Shown piece by piece: positions 26,343 through 35,208 of a DNA stretch of 64,000 bases. Origin of the DNA: JBKECY01 sp047975025 (GTDB lineage: Bacteria; Bacillota; Clostridia; Lachnospirales; Lachnospiraceae); contig JBKECY010000045.1 in the NCBI GenBank assembly GCA_047975025.1, forward strand, positions 1 through 64,000, given 5' to 3'. A program made the position numbers and the translations under genes. Each line of letters starts with the position of its first letter. Position 1 is the first letter of the stretch. The notes beneath the pieces are model-generated. The model worked only from the letters and a program-made list of their open reading frames with translations. It was not told the origin of the DNA and searched no databases.

Positions 26343-26972
26343 TTATAAAAAAAGTCCACTGACATACTCAAAAATCCCTTCGGCCTTTTGCGTATATTCA
26401 TCAAGTAAAGCATTGGCCTTGGTATTAAGCTCTTCTGCTTCGGCTCGGTTGCTCATAGTTTTTGTATTAATAAAAATATTCAGACTTGCTGCCTGCAGCG
26501 CGCCTTTGCAGATAATCGCACCTGCTCCGGCATCACTGATTGCCAGCCGTGTTCCTTTATGTGCAAATTCTTCGATCAGGTCAATAGCCTCTGCACACTT
26601 TTCCATGATTTCCAGTGGAACCAGACAAGCATTCTTAGTAACAATTTCCATAATACGTTCTTTTTCGGCTTTTTCCTCCGGTGTGGCACTCGGAAGTGAA
26701 TACGCCTTGGCAAGTGGTTCAAATGCAGCGGCATCCTTATGAATCAGCTGTAAAAAATCTTCCTGCAATTTGTCACTTTGAGCCTTTAACTCCTGCATAC
26801 GTTCTTCAACATCTGCAAATTTTTTCTTTCCTACAGTCAGGCTTCCAACCATGTTGCCCAGGGCAATGCCTACTGCGCCTACTAATGCGGAGGCTCCACC
26901 GCCGCCGGGTGTTGGTGCTTTCGATGCAAGTACCTCTACAAACTCAGTGCATGTGCTCTTCGCAAAATCCAT
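26343..26972 (-). CDS. fchA: methenyl-THF cyclohydrolase (cyclodeaminase family)
   Basis: 209-residue member of the formimidoyl-THF cyclodeaminase/cyclohydrolase family, converting formyl- to methenyl-THF in acetogens. N-terminal ASKAPTPGGGGASALVGAVGIALGNMV is diagnostic; the rest is helical with DAGAGAIICKGALQAA. It lies between DUF3786 and folD in the acs operon, which supports a role in the methyl branch rather than histidine breakdown. Confidence 0.93.
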   Translation of the reverse strand: MDFAKSTCTEFVEVLASKAPTPGGGGASALVGAVGIALGNMVGSLTVGKKKFADVEERMQELKAQSDKLQEDFLQLIHKDAAAFEPLAKAYSLPSATPEEKAEKERIMEIVTKNACLVPLEIMEKCAEAIDLIEEFAHKGTRLAISDAGAGAIICKGALQAASLNIFINTKTMSNRAEAEELNTKANALLDEYTQKAEGIFEYVSGLFL

Positions 26973-26985
26973 GTCTCTCTTCTCC

Positions 26986-27633
26986 TTATTTCAACTCTTT
27001 TTCCATTTGTTTGAGTGTTCCTATTATGATATCTCCTACAACAGCCATATCTTCCGCAGAAAAATTATCTTTGAAATTATCGGAGAACAGAATTTGTGAA
27101 GAAGGCGGAAACTCTTCATCACCCTCCCACAATAACAACCGTACCGAAAGCTTATTCAATAACTCAATTTCGTACGAAACATCTGCAAATGTCAATTTTT
27201 GTGCCCCTAATTGCTCCATGAGTGTGGTGAAAACATCCTGCTTGTTGCCATAGGCGTAAGCAAATCTGGTCAGACAGCGTCCTTGGAATTGTCTGAAATA
27301 CAATTCTCCGGAAGGCATTTCACGATACGTGAGAAAATCTGCCCCCGGTGTTTTGTAAACGCATTCTGTCAGGTAGCGCAGCATTAATATCTTGGCTTGA
27401 ATAGACGCAGGAAGCGGACGATACAAACTTGCATCGTCTGGTATAAACTCCGCCTCTGGAAAAGTCAATGTATATCTGCTTTGTAAAAACTCAAAAGTGA
27501 ATTCTCTGCGTTCTTCATCGTAAGGCAGGTGCACTCTGTCCGACATTTCTACCGGATTTCCAGTTTGAAATGCTTCCAGATAATGTTCCCATGGTAAACG
27601 TTCTTTATTGTCTTTGTCATATTGTAAATTCAA
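26986..27633 (-). CDS. DUF3786 protein in the Wood-Ljungdahl operon
   Basis: 215 residues, resembling DUF3786, a family of unknown function reported in anaerobes with corrinoid or C1 metabolism. Visible features: an acidic charged N-terminal part, LPASIQAKILMLRYL, GELYFRQFQGRCLTRFAYAYG, and a C-terminal stretch ending GTLKQMEKELK. Only two cysteines and no cluster motif. It is placed tightly between acsV and fchA, so a role in CODH/ACS or corrinoid protein maturation is possible but unproven. Confidence 0.75.
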   Translation of the reverse strand: MNLQYDKDNKERLPWEHYLEAFQTGNPVEMSDRVHLPYDEERREFTFEFLQSRYTLTFPEAEFIPDDASLYRPLPASIQAKILMLRYLTECVYKTPGADFLTYREMPSGELYFRQFQGRCLTRFAYAYGNKQDVFTTLMEQLGAQKLTFADVSYEIELLNKLSVRLLLWEGDEEFPPSSQILFSDNFKDNFSAEDMAVVGDIIIGTLKQMEKELK

Positions 27634-27656
27634 TTATGTAACCTCTTTTCACTTTT

Positions 27657-29591
27657 TTACCGTTTTACGGACACAGAAGGAAATAGTGTGGCATCTGTAT
27701 GGGGCAAAAAACAGGATGCTACAAATTCATCCATATAACTGGGAACTGCACTAAGCTCCATGTAGGTCATATTCTTAGCAATTTCATAGGTCTTCTTCTC
27801 CGCCTGCGTTGACAACAGCATGGCATAGGCACCTGTAAGAGAGGAATTGCCAATATAGTGGAATTTCTCCAGTTCCACATCCGGAAACATACCAATATTA
27901 ACTGCATTACGCATATTGATACCGCTTCCGATTCCTCCGGCCACATACATATGATCAATCATGGATACATCCAGCTCAAGGGAGGATACCATTGTTTGAA
28001 TTGCTGAGAATATAGCACCTTTGGCGCGGATAAAGTTGTCTATATCTACTTCGTTTATGGCCACATCTTTAACAGATCCTGCTTCTGATTCGAATGCCAG
28101 GATATAGCTTCCGGTACCATGCTCGTCAAATACGACCCGCTTTCCTTCGCGAATGAATTTCCCTTTAGGATCAATGATTCCAGTGGTATAAAGTTCACTG
28201 ATAACATCAATAATACCCGAACCGCACAGTCCGATTGGTTTCGTACCTTCATCACCAATGACCGTACAGGCTGGCTCCATCGTATCAACATCGATGGTAC
28301 AAGCTTCAATGGCGCCGTCTGTGGCACGCATACCACAGCTGATATCACCACCTTCAAATGCAGGGCCTGCCGAACATGCACAACTCATCAGAAAATCCGA
28401 ATTTCCAAAGACAAGCTCACCATTTGTACCCAAATCTACGAACAATGAAAATTCAGGCTTGTTCCAAATCATCGAGATTAGTGTTCCCGCTGTAATATCT
28501 CCCCCCACATAACTACCAATATTGGGCGCAATTATAACATGGGCATCCGGATTGATATTTACTCCCACATCTGAAGCAAAGATCGAGTTTGTCTTAAAAA
28601 ATGCCGGAATATACGGCTCTTTGCGCAATGGATCTGCATTGATTCCAGTGAACAGGTGATTCATGGTTGTATTGGCCGCCACACACATTCTGTAAATTTG
28701 CGACTGGCTCACCCCTGCACTATGACACATATCCTCAATCATGGGGTTAAGCGTTTCCGATACAATGGCGTCCTGTAATTTCTTCTTGCCGCCCGGTTTG
28801 ATCGACTCAATAATACGATTGATTACATCTGCTCCATAGCGAATCTGCGCGTTACCTGCGGATGCCTTTGACAAAAGCTCTCCGGTCTTCATATCAATCA
28901 GCAAAGCCGATACTGTTGTTGTTCCGATATCAATCACAAGACCTACTATAACAGCTTTCTTCTCTTTTGGCAAAATATCGTATACAAATACATCCTGAGG
29001 AGTCGTCCGAATAATACACTGTACGCTAAAGTCCCCTTCTCTTAAAGCGTCCGGCAGCTTCTGCATAGCACTAAAAGAAATGCGGACCTTCGAGATTGAG
29101 AGCTTGCTGCGAAGTGCGCGGGCCAGCCGCTCGTTATCCGGAAGAGTATCATCCAGCGTCGGCTCGTTCATTTCTATAAGTATAGTATCCAGACTGTTGG
29201 AAAGCTCGATTCCGGATTCCTGAATGCTCTTTTTGGCATCTTCAAAAATTGCTATTTCATCCGGAGAACTAAGATCAGCTACTTTCATACGCTTCTTATA
29301 GGCTGTGGCAATATCCGGCACTTCAATGACCACATCCTGCTGGATTGTGCTGACACAAGCAAGGCGGTGTCCCAACTGATAGTCACTTTCGGAGATATGC
29401 CTCGTCTGCTTTGATGTAACCGTACCCTCTTTGATGAATACGATACATTTTCCACAGGAAGCATTTCCTGAACAGGGCGCGTCAATCGGAACATTTGCTT
29501 TTCGAGCTACTTCCAATAAATTTTCGCCTTCATTTGCGAATGTTTCCACACTGCCGCCTTGATTTGCATACTGAAATGTCACCTTGAACAT
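27657..29591 (-). CDS. acsV: reductive activator of the corrinoid iron-sulfur protein
   Basis: AcsV/RACo-type protein, 644 residues, which reduces inactive Co(II) corrinoid in CoFeSP with ATP. N-terminal 2Fe-2S ferredoxin domain (CSGNASCGKCIVF then C in RLACVS), a linker and middle domain, and a C-terminal ASKHA region with LVIDIGTTTVSALLID, FVDLGTNGELVFG and VAGGIGSGINMR. The ATG at 29591 has only a modest AAAGGCGG upstream. It follows acsE after a terminator-like hairpin. A shorter homologue is at 8376. Confidence 0.94.
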   Translation of the reverse strand: MFKVTFQYANQGGSVETFANEGENLLEVARKANVPIDAPCSGNASCGKCIVFIKEGTVTSKQTRHISESDYQLGHRLACVSTIQQDVVIEVPDIATAYKKRMKVADLSSPDEIAIFEDAKKSIQESGIELSNSLDTILIEMNEPTLDDTLPDNERLARALRSKLSISKVRISFSAMQKLPDALREGDFSVQCIIRTTPQDVFVYDILPKEKKAVIVGLVIDIGTTTVSALLIDMKTGELLSKASAGNAQIRYGADVINRIIESIKPGGKKKLQDAIVSETLNPMIEDMCHSAGVSQSQIYRMCVAANTTMNHLFTGINADPLRKEPYIPAFFKTNSIFASDVGVNINPDAHVIIAPNIGSYVGGDITAGTLISMIWNKPEFSLFVDLGTNGELVFGNSDFLMSCACSAGPAFEGGDISCGMRATDGAIEACTIDVDTMEPACTVIGDEGTKPIGLCGSGIIDVISELYTTGIIDPKGKFIREGKRVVFDEHGTGSYILAFESEAGSVKDVAINEVDIDNFIRAKGAIFSAIQTMVSSLELDVSMIDHMYVAGGIGSGINMRNAVNIGMFPDVELEKFHYIGNSSLTGAYAMLLSTQAEKKTYEIAKNMTYMELSAVPSYMDEFVASCFLPHTDATLFPSVSVKR

Positions 29592-29625
29592 AGGGGGGAA
29601 CCGCCTTTCTTTTGTCTTAACAAAC

Positions 29626-29662
29626 CAAAAAAGCAAAGTGAAAGGTCACTATGCTTTTTTTG
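29626..29662 (-). terminator. hairpin terminator between acsE and acsV
   Basis: AAAAAAGCA and AGTGA arms pair with TCACT and TGCTTTTTT with one internal mismatch; T-runs flank it on both strands. As acsV, DUF3786, fchA and folD continue in the same direction downstream, it probably acts as a partial terminator that lowers expression of the rear part of the operon. I see no convincing promoter between it and acsV. Confidence 0.7.
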
Positions 29663-29681
29663 GTATTGGAATTATTCACAT

Positions 29682-30467
29682 TTAGATTTCTAAGTAAGAG
29701 TCTGCATATAATGTGTTGTTCTTGAAGATATCTGCTGACTTAATGGACTCCATCAGTCTTAAATCACAAGGATTAACGATTGCTGAGGTGAGGCCCTGCA
29801 TCATACACATTGCTACCAGTGTAGAGTCCATAATAGGACGAATGTGCTTCGGCATACCATTAGAGTTATTAGAAAGTCCACCTGTTGAATTCAATCCCAT
29901 GTCTGAGAACATTTTGATTGCTTCCAGAACGTCCATCTGTTTCTCCTGCATTCCCTTAACTACGAGGAACAGAGGGTCGAACCACAGATCCGAAGGATCC
30001 ATGCCGAGTGTCATACCATGCTCTAACATGTTCTGGCAATGCATCATACGTTCGTCATTGTCTCCAGGAACTCCTTCAGCAGAGCAAAGTGCAATTACAA
30101 TTGCGTCATTTGCTGCAGCCAGATCAATATAGCTTAGTCTGCCGCCTGCATCTGCAGAGTTAACAATCGGTTTTCCTTTTGCACGGTTGTATACGGATAC
30201 ACCGGCTTCAATTGCTGCTTTGTTCGCTGTATCAAGTGCCAGGGGAACATTATCAAAATTTTCCTGAAGCAACTGAACCGCCCACTTCATTAAATCTTCT
30301 CCATCACTCTCAGCCGGTCCGATATTCAGATCCAAATAGGTGGCACCTGCATCCAACTGCTCTTTTGCTCTTTGAAGAATGGGTTCTGGATTTCTAGTTG
30401 CCATTGCCTCTCTGATTGCCGGGGAAATACAGTGAATTCTCTCTCCAATTGTAATAAACTTTGCCAT
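29682..30467 (-). CDS. acsE: methyl-THF:corrinoid iron-sulfur protein methyltransferase
   Basis: Transfers the methyl group from methyl-THF to the cobalt of CoFeSP. 261-residue TIM barrel of the pterin-binding family: FITIGERIHCISPA at the start, GATYLDLNIGPAESDG, PLALDTANKAAIEAG, GLSNNSNGMPKHIRP. Downstream of acsD and acsC, its protein partners, with short spacing. The length matches the acetogen enzyme. Confidence 0.95.
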   Translation of the reverse strand: MAKFITIGERIHCISPAIREAMATRNPEPILQRAKEQLDAGATYLDLNIGPAESDGEDLMKWAVQLLQENFDNVPLALDTANKAAIEAGVSVYNRAKGKPIVNSADAGGRLSYIDLAAANDAIVIALCSAEGVPGDNDERMMHCQNMLEHGMTLGMDPSDLWFDPLFLVVKGMQEKQMDVLEAIKMFSDMGLNSTGGLSNNSNGMPKHIRPIMDSTLVAMCMMQGLTSAIVNPCDLRLMESIKSADIFKNNTLYADSYLEI

Positions 30468-30491
30468 CTTATTCTCCTTTTTATATGTGTT

Positions 30492-31835
30492 TTATTTCAT
30501 ATCCTTTAAAAACTTGATTAGCTGAACTGCTTCGTTTGGTCCGACGATGATTTCCCATCCCGGAAGTTTAGCTTCAATGTCGCCTTTAAGTACGGCAACC
30601 TTGCCTGGAATTACTAATTTTCTGCATTTTACTTTGTCTTCTACCTGCTCTGTGATGAATTTAGCCACTGAGGTCGAAGAAAGCTTACCAGCTGCCCAAG
30701 CTGTCAGTACAGAAAGACCGCCTGCATCGCTGATCAGAAGATTGCAAGGAACGCCTGAACGCTCTAACTCACCTGAAACCACAAAATAGGTAAGTGCAAA
30801 ATCAACTGTAGTAAGGCAGATTGAATCTTCATTAGCACCATTGATTGGATAGATGCCCGGCTCAACCTTCATTGGTTTTTGAGGATCTGTAAATACGTTC
30901 TGGCGCAGACCGTATAAAGACAAAGCTTCTGCATAAGTCATCTGTTCCATCACTACAATCGAACCGTAACGTACGGTGAACAAAGAAGCCAGTGCTGCCT
31001 GCATATGAACATCACCATTTGCCACACGTACTGTATTAACGATAGATGGGTATCCAAATACACGATCCTGATCTTTGATTGCTGCTCTTCTGACCTGAAC
31101 TGCATTGGCAAAGGTCTCTTTAATATCAGCACCGGTTACATCCAGAACCAGATTCTTGTTTCCTAATCCTTCAATCTTAGCTACTGTATCATACAAATCG
31201 TTGATATCTTTACCAGACACACCTAATACAACACCTGCTTCCGTTGCCAATGCTGAGAATGCTTCAGCGTTTTCAGCGTTAGCACCATTTAAGATTGGTT
31301 TGGATGCTTTAGTAAGTTCGAGTGCTTGTTTTGCGATCTCAAGATCTGTTACACCTAATACGAGTGTTCTGCCTAAGGCTGCAGCTTTTTCAACAATTGA
31401 CAGATATCTCTCAGCTGTTGCACCTGCACCACAGTTTACATATATGAGTTCCGTATACATACGCTCGCCAATACGCTCGTAATCCACTTTCGGGATTTCT
31501 GCAAGCTTTGCATCAATTGCTGCGTCATCCTGATCTGTACATACGGCCACTGCATATCTGGTTCTGCTTACAAAAGTTTTGTCATGACGATACAGTACTG
31601 TCTCGCCGCCTAAAGTATATTCTGCATCTCCCGTACCAACTTTGATTGTCTTCATTGGCGGTGCAGTTGCAGCTGATAATGTCTCTAATGCTTCTGCTGA
31701 CATATGTGGGCAGGCAGAAATATCAAGTGCGCCCTGAGCGACTTTCATAGAAAAAGCCATACATGTTGGTGAACCACAATCCTTGCAGTTCGTTTTTGGT
31801 GTCATTTTAAATATTTGTATTCCGTTAAGTGCCAT
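30492..31835 (-). CDS. acsC: corrinoid iron-sulfur protein large subunit
   Basis: Large subunit of CoFeSP, 447 residues. The N-terminal 4Fe-4S domain shows KTNCKDCGSPTCMAFSMKVAQG and a fourth Cys in SACPHM; a TIM barrel follows, and the C-terminal corrinoid-binding domain ends GWEIIVGPNEAVQLIKFLKDM. Carries the methyl group to acetyl-CoA synthase. Directly after acsD. The N-terminal cluster motif is intact, so it should be competent for reductive activation. Confidence 0.96.
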   Translation of the reverse strand: MALNGIQIFKMTPKTNCKDCGSPTCMAFSMKVAQGALDISACPHMSAEALETLSAATAPPMKTIKVGTGDAEYTLGGETVLYRHDKTFVSRTRYAVAVCTDQDDAAIDAKLAEIPKVDYERIGERMYTELIYVNCGAGATAERYLSIVEKAAALGRTLVLGVTDLEIAKQALELTKASKPILNGANAENAEAFSALATEAGVVLGVSGKDINDLYDTVAKIEGLGNKNLVLDVTGADIKETFANAVQVRRAAIKDQDRVFGYPSIVNTVRVANGDVHMQAALASLFTVRYGSIVVMEQMTYAEALSLYGLRQNVFTDPQKPMKVEPGIYPINGANEDSICLTTVDFALTYFVVSGELERSGVPCNLLISDAGGLSVLTAWAAGKLSSTSVAKFITEQVEDKVKCRKLVIPGKVAVLKGDIEAKLPGWEIIVGPNEAVQLIKFLKDMK

Positions 31836-31862
31836 TATACTCTATCCTCCTAATTTGCTATT

Positions 31863-32804
31863 TTACACTAATGATTGAATCAATTTTGAAATGGTGGCTA
31901 CTGACTGAGGATGTCTTAAGATAACTGCATTTGATCCTGAAGCCAGGTCAGCTGTTGCAGTTATGATTTCCATATCGATCCCGCGTTCTTCCTGAGGGCC
32001 CCACTCCGGCATATCTGCCTCTGAAGCGATGGACTCTTTTACATTCCAAGTTTCTGATGCAACAGGTGTAATAATAGGCATCTGAAGCATAGCGTCATTT
32101 TGTGACAAAGCTGCACTTTTGATACGCTCCATTGTAGATACCACGTACTCGTATCCATATCCAACACTGGCTGTACCAATATTCATAACAATCTTCTCCG
32201 GTTTAACGCCAAGCTGTGTTGTAACAACGTTCAACTGTTTTGCAAGGTTAATATCCACAGAAGACTCTGCGCCTACCGTCTGATTATAAGCCAGACCTGC
32301 AGATGCGCCTACCGTTTTATAATTTTCTTCTTTTGCTGATAAAATCAAAGCGTTGCGACCCTGTAATGTCTCAGCTACTTTTGACAGAAGCTCAGAATCT
32401 TTGTCTACATTCTTACAGCCTTCCACAACTAATGGACAGTCCACAGCATCTCCTACTTCTTTGACAACTGCCAGAAGTTCGTCAATGGATTTGTCTTCTC
32501 CGTTTGGATTTCCGCCTTCAAGACTGAGAACCAGAAAATCTGCTCCTTCCATCTCGGATGCTTTCTTGGCAATTTCTCCGATTGTGGTTGCACCTTCGTA
32601 GTAAGCCAGGATTCCTGGTGACATACCTTCAAGCCCAAGATCTGTGATTTCTACACCGACCTTAGGAGCGTTGTCAATGGGTCCGTCAAATGTATATAAT
32701 GGCAATACACTTTCTCCACCCAAAGTAACTGTTTTGTCTCCGGTTCCGATCGTAACAGCATTAATTGTTGCATTAAATTTCTGTGGTTTCTGATTAAACG
32801 GCAT
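31863..32804 (-). CDS. acsD: corrinoid iron-sulfur protein small subunit
   Basis: Small subunit of CoFeSP, 313-residue TIM barrel. Features: TIGTGDKTVTLGGES near the start, FDGPIDNAPKVGVEI, VSYGYEYVVSTMER-type segment and GIDMEIITATADLASGSNAVILRHP. AGGAGG precedes the ATG at 32804, although the frame extends 18 codons upstream. About 100 bases separate it from acsB above, with no clear terminator. Confidence 0.95.
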   Translation of the reverse strand: MPFNQKPQKFNATINAVTIGTGDKTVTLGGESVLPLYTFDGPIDNAPKVGVEITDLGLEGMSPGILAYYEGATTIGEIAKKASEMEGADFLVLSLEGGNPNGEDKSIDELLAVVKEVGDAVDCPLVVEGCKNVDKDSELLSKVAETLQGRNALILSAKEENYKTVGASAGLAYNQTVGAESSVDINLAKQLNVVTTQLGVKPEKIVMNIGTASVGYGYEYVVSTMERIKSAALSQNDAMLQMPIITPVASETWNVKESIASEADMPEWGPQEERGIDMEIITATADLASGSNAVILRHPQSVATISKLIQSLV

Positions 32805-32905
32805 TCTAATTAGCCTCCTTATGAATAATATTTTCTCAAAACAATAACAGCAATTCATTTGGCAAGTTGCTCACTAACTCACCAAAACATACCCAATAAA
32901 TTATA

Positions 32906-35032
32906 CTACATCATTGGCTCCATTGACAAGGCTGGATGACTATGTTCTGTTAAAAATGCAACTAAAGTCTCAGGATCTGTCGCAATGGTTTCATCACCGA
33001 CCATGTCAGTAAAATTGTCGATTCCATACATCTCTTTGGCTGTTGCATTCAGCCTGTCTTTTACCAGTTCCTTCAGGTCTTTCGGCATCCATACGATACG
33101 CTCAATACCGCCTTCGGCTTTCATGAACTTCTTAGATGCAATAAAGTGTTTGCCATGGCCCATAAAACCTGGAGTCTGAACACCGCCGCCAGTCATAGAG
33201 GCAAGTTCAGGGAAGGTCATTCCCAAAGGTGTCACGCCCGAATACTCGCGGTTCGCTATCACAACACCATTAGAGAAAGGTTCAATTCCGCAGATGCACT
33301 CAAAACAACCGCAGGAAGTCATCGGTTTCTCCATGATGGAATACAACGAAACATTTTCCAGAGCACCATGAGAGAACTGCTGCACTGCTTCATTTACATC
33401 CTCAAATTCGCCGATACGCTCATCTATAAGGCGTTCCTTGGTAATTACCTGACATGGTCCTGCCGGGTCCAGTTCATTTGTTGCTTTTGCATCCAGCCAT
33501 GAAACCGCACCACATAATCCCAACCGCTCCGGAGTAACTACACATACGTGCGACGGAGAGAAGGACTGACATAATACACAGCTGTAATACACTTCTACGG
33601 ATTCATCTGTCAGTGTTGCCAGACGGGCATCTCTTTTATCAAACGCTGGGATAGCCAGTTCATTGCGGTACTTCGTACAATCTTCAGGATTTGTATAGAT
33701 TTTAACCTGACATTTGTCTACGACCGCATCAAATTCGCTTTTGACTCTGGCATAGAGCACTTCACCAATATGACGAGCTCTGAATCCTGCATCATAGGCA
33801 TCTCGACTGATACGCAGCATAATCATATCTCTTTGTCCCGTATGCATTACACCTTCAATACAGTTCAAATAGCTGTGTATTTTGCGCTCGATGACCGGCT
33901 CAAAATCAGGCTGCATATTCTTGCCTGCAATTTCGACCACATAGGCAATAGAGTGCTTGCTGCCGATTTCAAAAGCATCTAAATCAGGACCAATCAGCTC
34001 TATTTTATGATCTTCGACTTCATCAAGTTCTTTCGTAACAGCCAATTCAAAACAATCTACGCGAGAACCGTCAAATTCGACCTGCATTTCTTTCCTGCGA
34101 ACAATTTCACCTTCAAAAGCACTTGCAAATGGTACAGGAATGTCAATAGCCGCTACTTTTAGTTTAATATTACGCGCTTCAATTGAAGTTTTGTTAAATA
34201 GCGCAACATCCGGCTGTGCGATTAAAGCCCCCGGTACTTCTGCAATGTTCTCAGTTTCATTCGATATCACCGGGAAGCCCAGTTTGATTGCACCTGCGCC
34301 GGCAGCTAAGATAATATCATCCACCGGTTTAAAAGCATTCACAAATGCCGGAACTCTTTTAGAGGTATAATCAAGTAAGCCGGGAACATCTCCGGGAGAG
34401 ATATTACCAAAAATCAGGGCTGCTCTGATTGCTACTGATACAACATGAATGACGGACGTTACATCTGCCCCCAAAGGAACGATACGTACACCCAATCCAA
34501 CTTTAAGTCCAAGTTCTTTTGCCTGCTCAATACATCCGCCGACCAGTGTGATCAGTAAGCCTTGTACCTGGTAACTTTTGATCAGATCCACCGCTTCTTG
34601 TGCCGTAGGGGCTGATCCCAGAATAACGGCAACACCCGGAAGATCACCGGTAACCAATGGAACACCGAGCTCGCGGATTGCCGCATCCGGAAGATGTCCA
34701 TAACAGGGCTCTTCGTATGGGCTTGCACCGTCTAAATACTTTAGTACCTCAATTAGTTCAGCACATAATGCAGTTGCCACACCTGACATCAGCGCATCAT
34801 CTAATTCGGGATTTCTTGTCATTAGTGTCTTGATGACACCAAGGGCTTCTTTAACCATGTCCAGTGTTTTGATTTTGACACCCGTTACCGCATAATAACA
34901 GGGCAGGCCGTATGCTGTGTCAGGAAAAGATACTGCCATCTCTCCGCCATATTTAGCAATCGCCTCATCAACCAGACTCTCAGTTAATCCGTATACAACG
35001 TCATTTCCATTAAAAATACGTTCTATTAACAT
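32906..35032 (-). CDS. acsB: acetyl-CoA synthase, second copy in the operon
   Basis: Catalytic subunit that builds acetyl-CoA from CO, a methyl group and CoA. 708 residues. All A-cluster ligands are present with the spacing of the Moorella enzyme: C485, C488, C497 and C507 for the 4Fe-4S/bridging site, and C574-G-C576 for the distal nickel. Compared by eye with its neighbour at 35209, the last 267 residues are about 86% identical, while the first ~140 are nearer 55-60%. Synonymous differences are many, so this is not a fresh duplication. Separated from the first copy by a structured 176-base spacer. Confidence 0.96.
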   Translation of the reverse strand: MLIERIFNGNDVVYGLTESLVDEAIAKYGGEMAVSFPDTAYGLPCYYAVTGVKIKTLDMVKEALGVIKTLMTRNPELDDALMSGVATALCAELIEVLKYLDGASPYEEPCYGHLPDAAIRELGVPLVTGDLPGVAVILGSAPTAQEAVDLIKSYQVQGLLITLVGGCIEQAKELGLKVGLGVRIVPLGADVTSVIHVVSVAIRAALIFGNISPGDVPGLLDYTSKRVPAFVNAFKPVDDIILAAGAGAIKLGFPVISNETENIAEVPGALIAQPDVALFNKTSIEARNIKLKVAAIDIPVPFASAFEGEIVRRKEMQVEFDGSRVDCFELAVTKELDEVEDHKIELIGPDLDAFEIGSKHSIAYVVEIAGKNMQPDFEPVIERKIHSYLNCIEGVMHTGQRDMIMLRISRDAYDAGFRARHIGEVLYARVKSEFDAVVDKCQVKIYTNPEDCTKYRNELAIPAFDKRDARLATLTDESVEVYYSCVLCQSFSPSHVCVVTPERLGLCGAVSWLDAKATNELDPAGPCQVITKERLIDERIGEFEDVNEAVQQFSHGALENVSLYSIMEKPMTSCGCFECICGIEPFSNGVVIANREYSGVTPLGMTFPELASMTGGGVQTPGFMGHGKHFIASKKFMKAEGGIERIVWMPKDLKELVKDRLNATAKEMYGIDNFTDMVGDETIATDPETLVAFLTEHSHPALSMEPMM

Positions 35033-35061
35033 GTGATCATCTCCCTTTCTATGTAATTAAT

Positions 35062-35126
35062 AAGAAGAAAAAGCAGCAGTAAAGCGGAAATGATCCGCTT
35101 TATCACATGCTGCTGTATTACTTCTT
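35062..35126 (-). terminator. large hairpin after the first acsB, terminator-like
   Basis: AAGAAG, CAGCAG and TAAAGCGGA arms pair with TCCGCTTTA, CTGCTG and CTTCTT with a small internal bulge. On the minus strand the GC stem runs into TTTTTCTTCTT. It stands between the two acsB genes, so it may terminate part of the transcripts before the second acsB. Confidence 0.65.
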
Positions 35127-35143
35127 AAGTGACAACATCCCAA

Positions 35144-35199
35144 TGTCTCCCAGGAGACAGGTAAAATCAAATGTCTCCTTCGGAGCCGCTTGATTTTCT
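35144..35199. repeat. palindromic repeat element between the acsB genes (copy 2)
   Basis: Two adjacent hairpins: TGTCTCC-CA-GGAGACA (35144-35159) and the repeat core 35160-35199 with AAAATCAA/TTGATTTT arms and a CTCC-TTC-GGAG tip. The core matches 2636-2674 apart from tip-stem changes that preserve pairing. The long outer arms of copy 1 are absent here. Confidence 0.7.
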
Positions 35200-35208
35200 T
35201 CTGACAGG

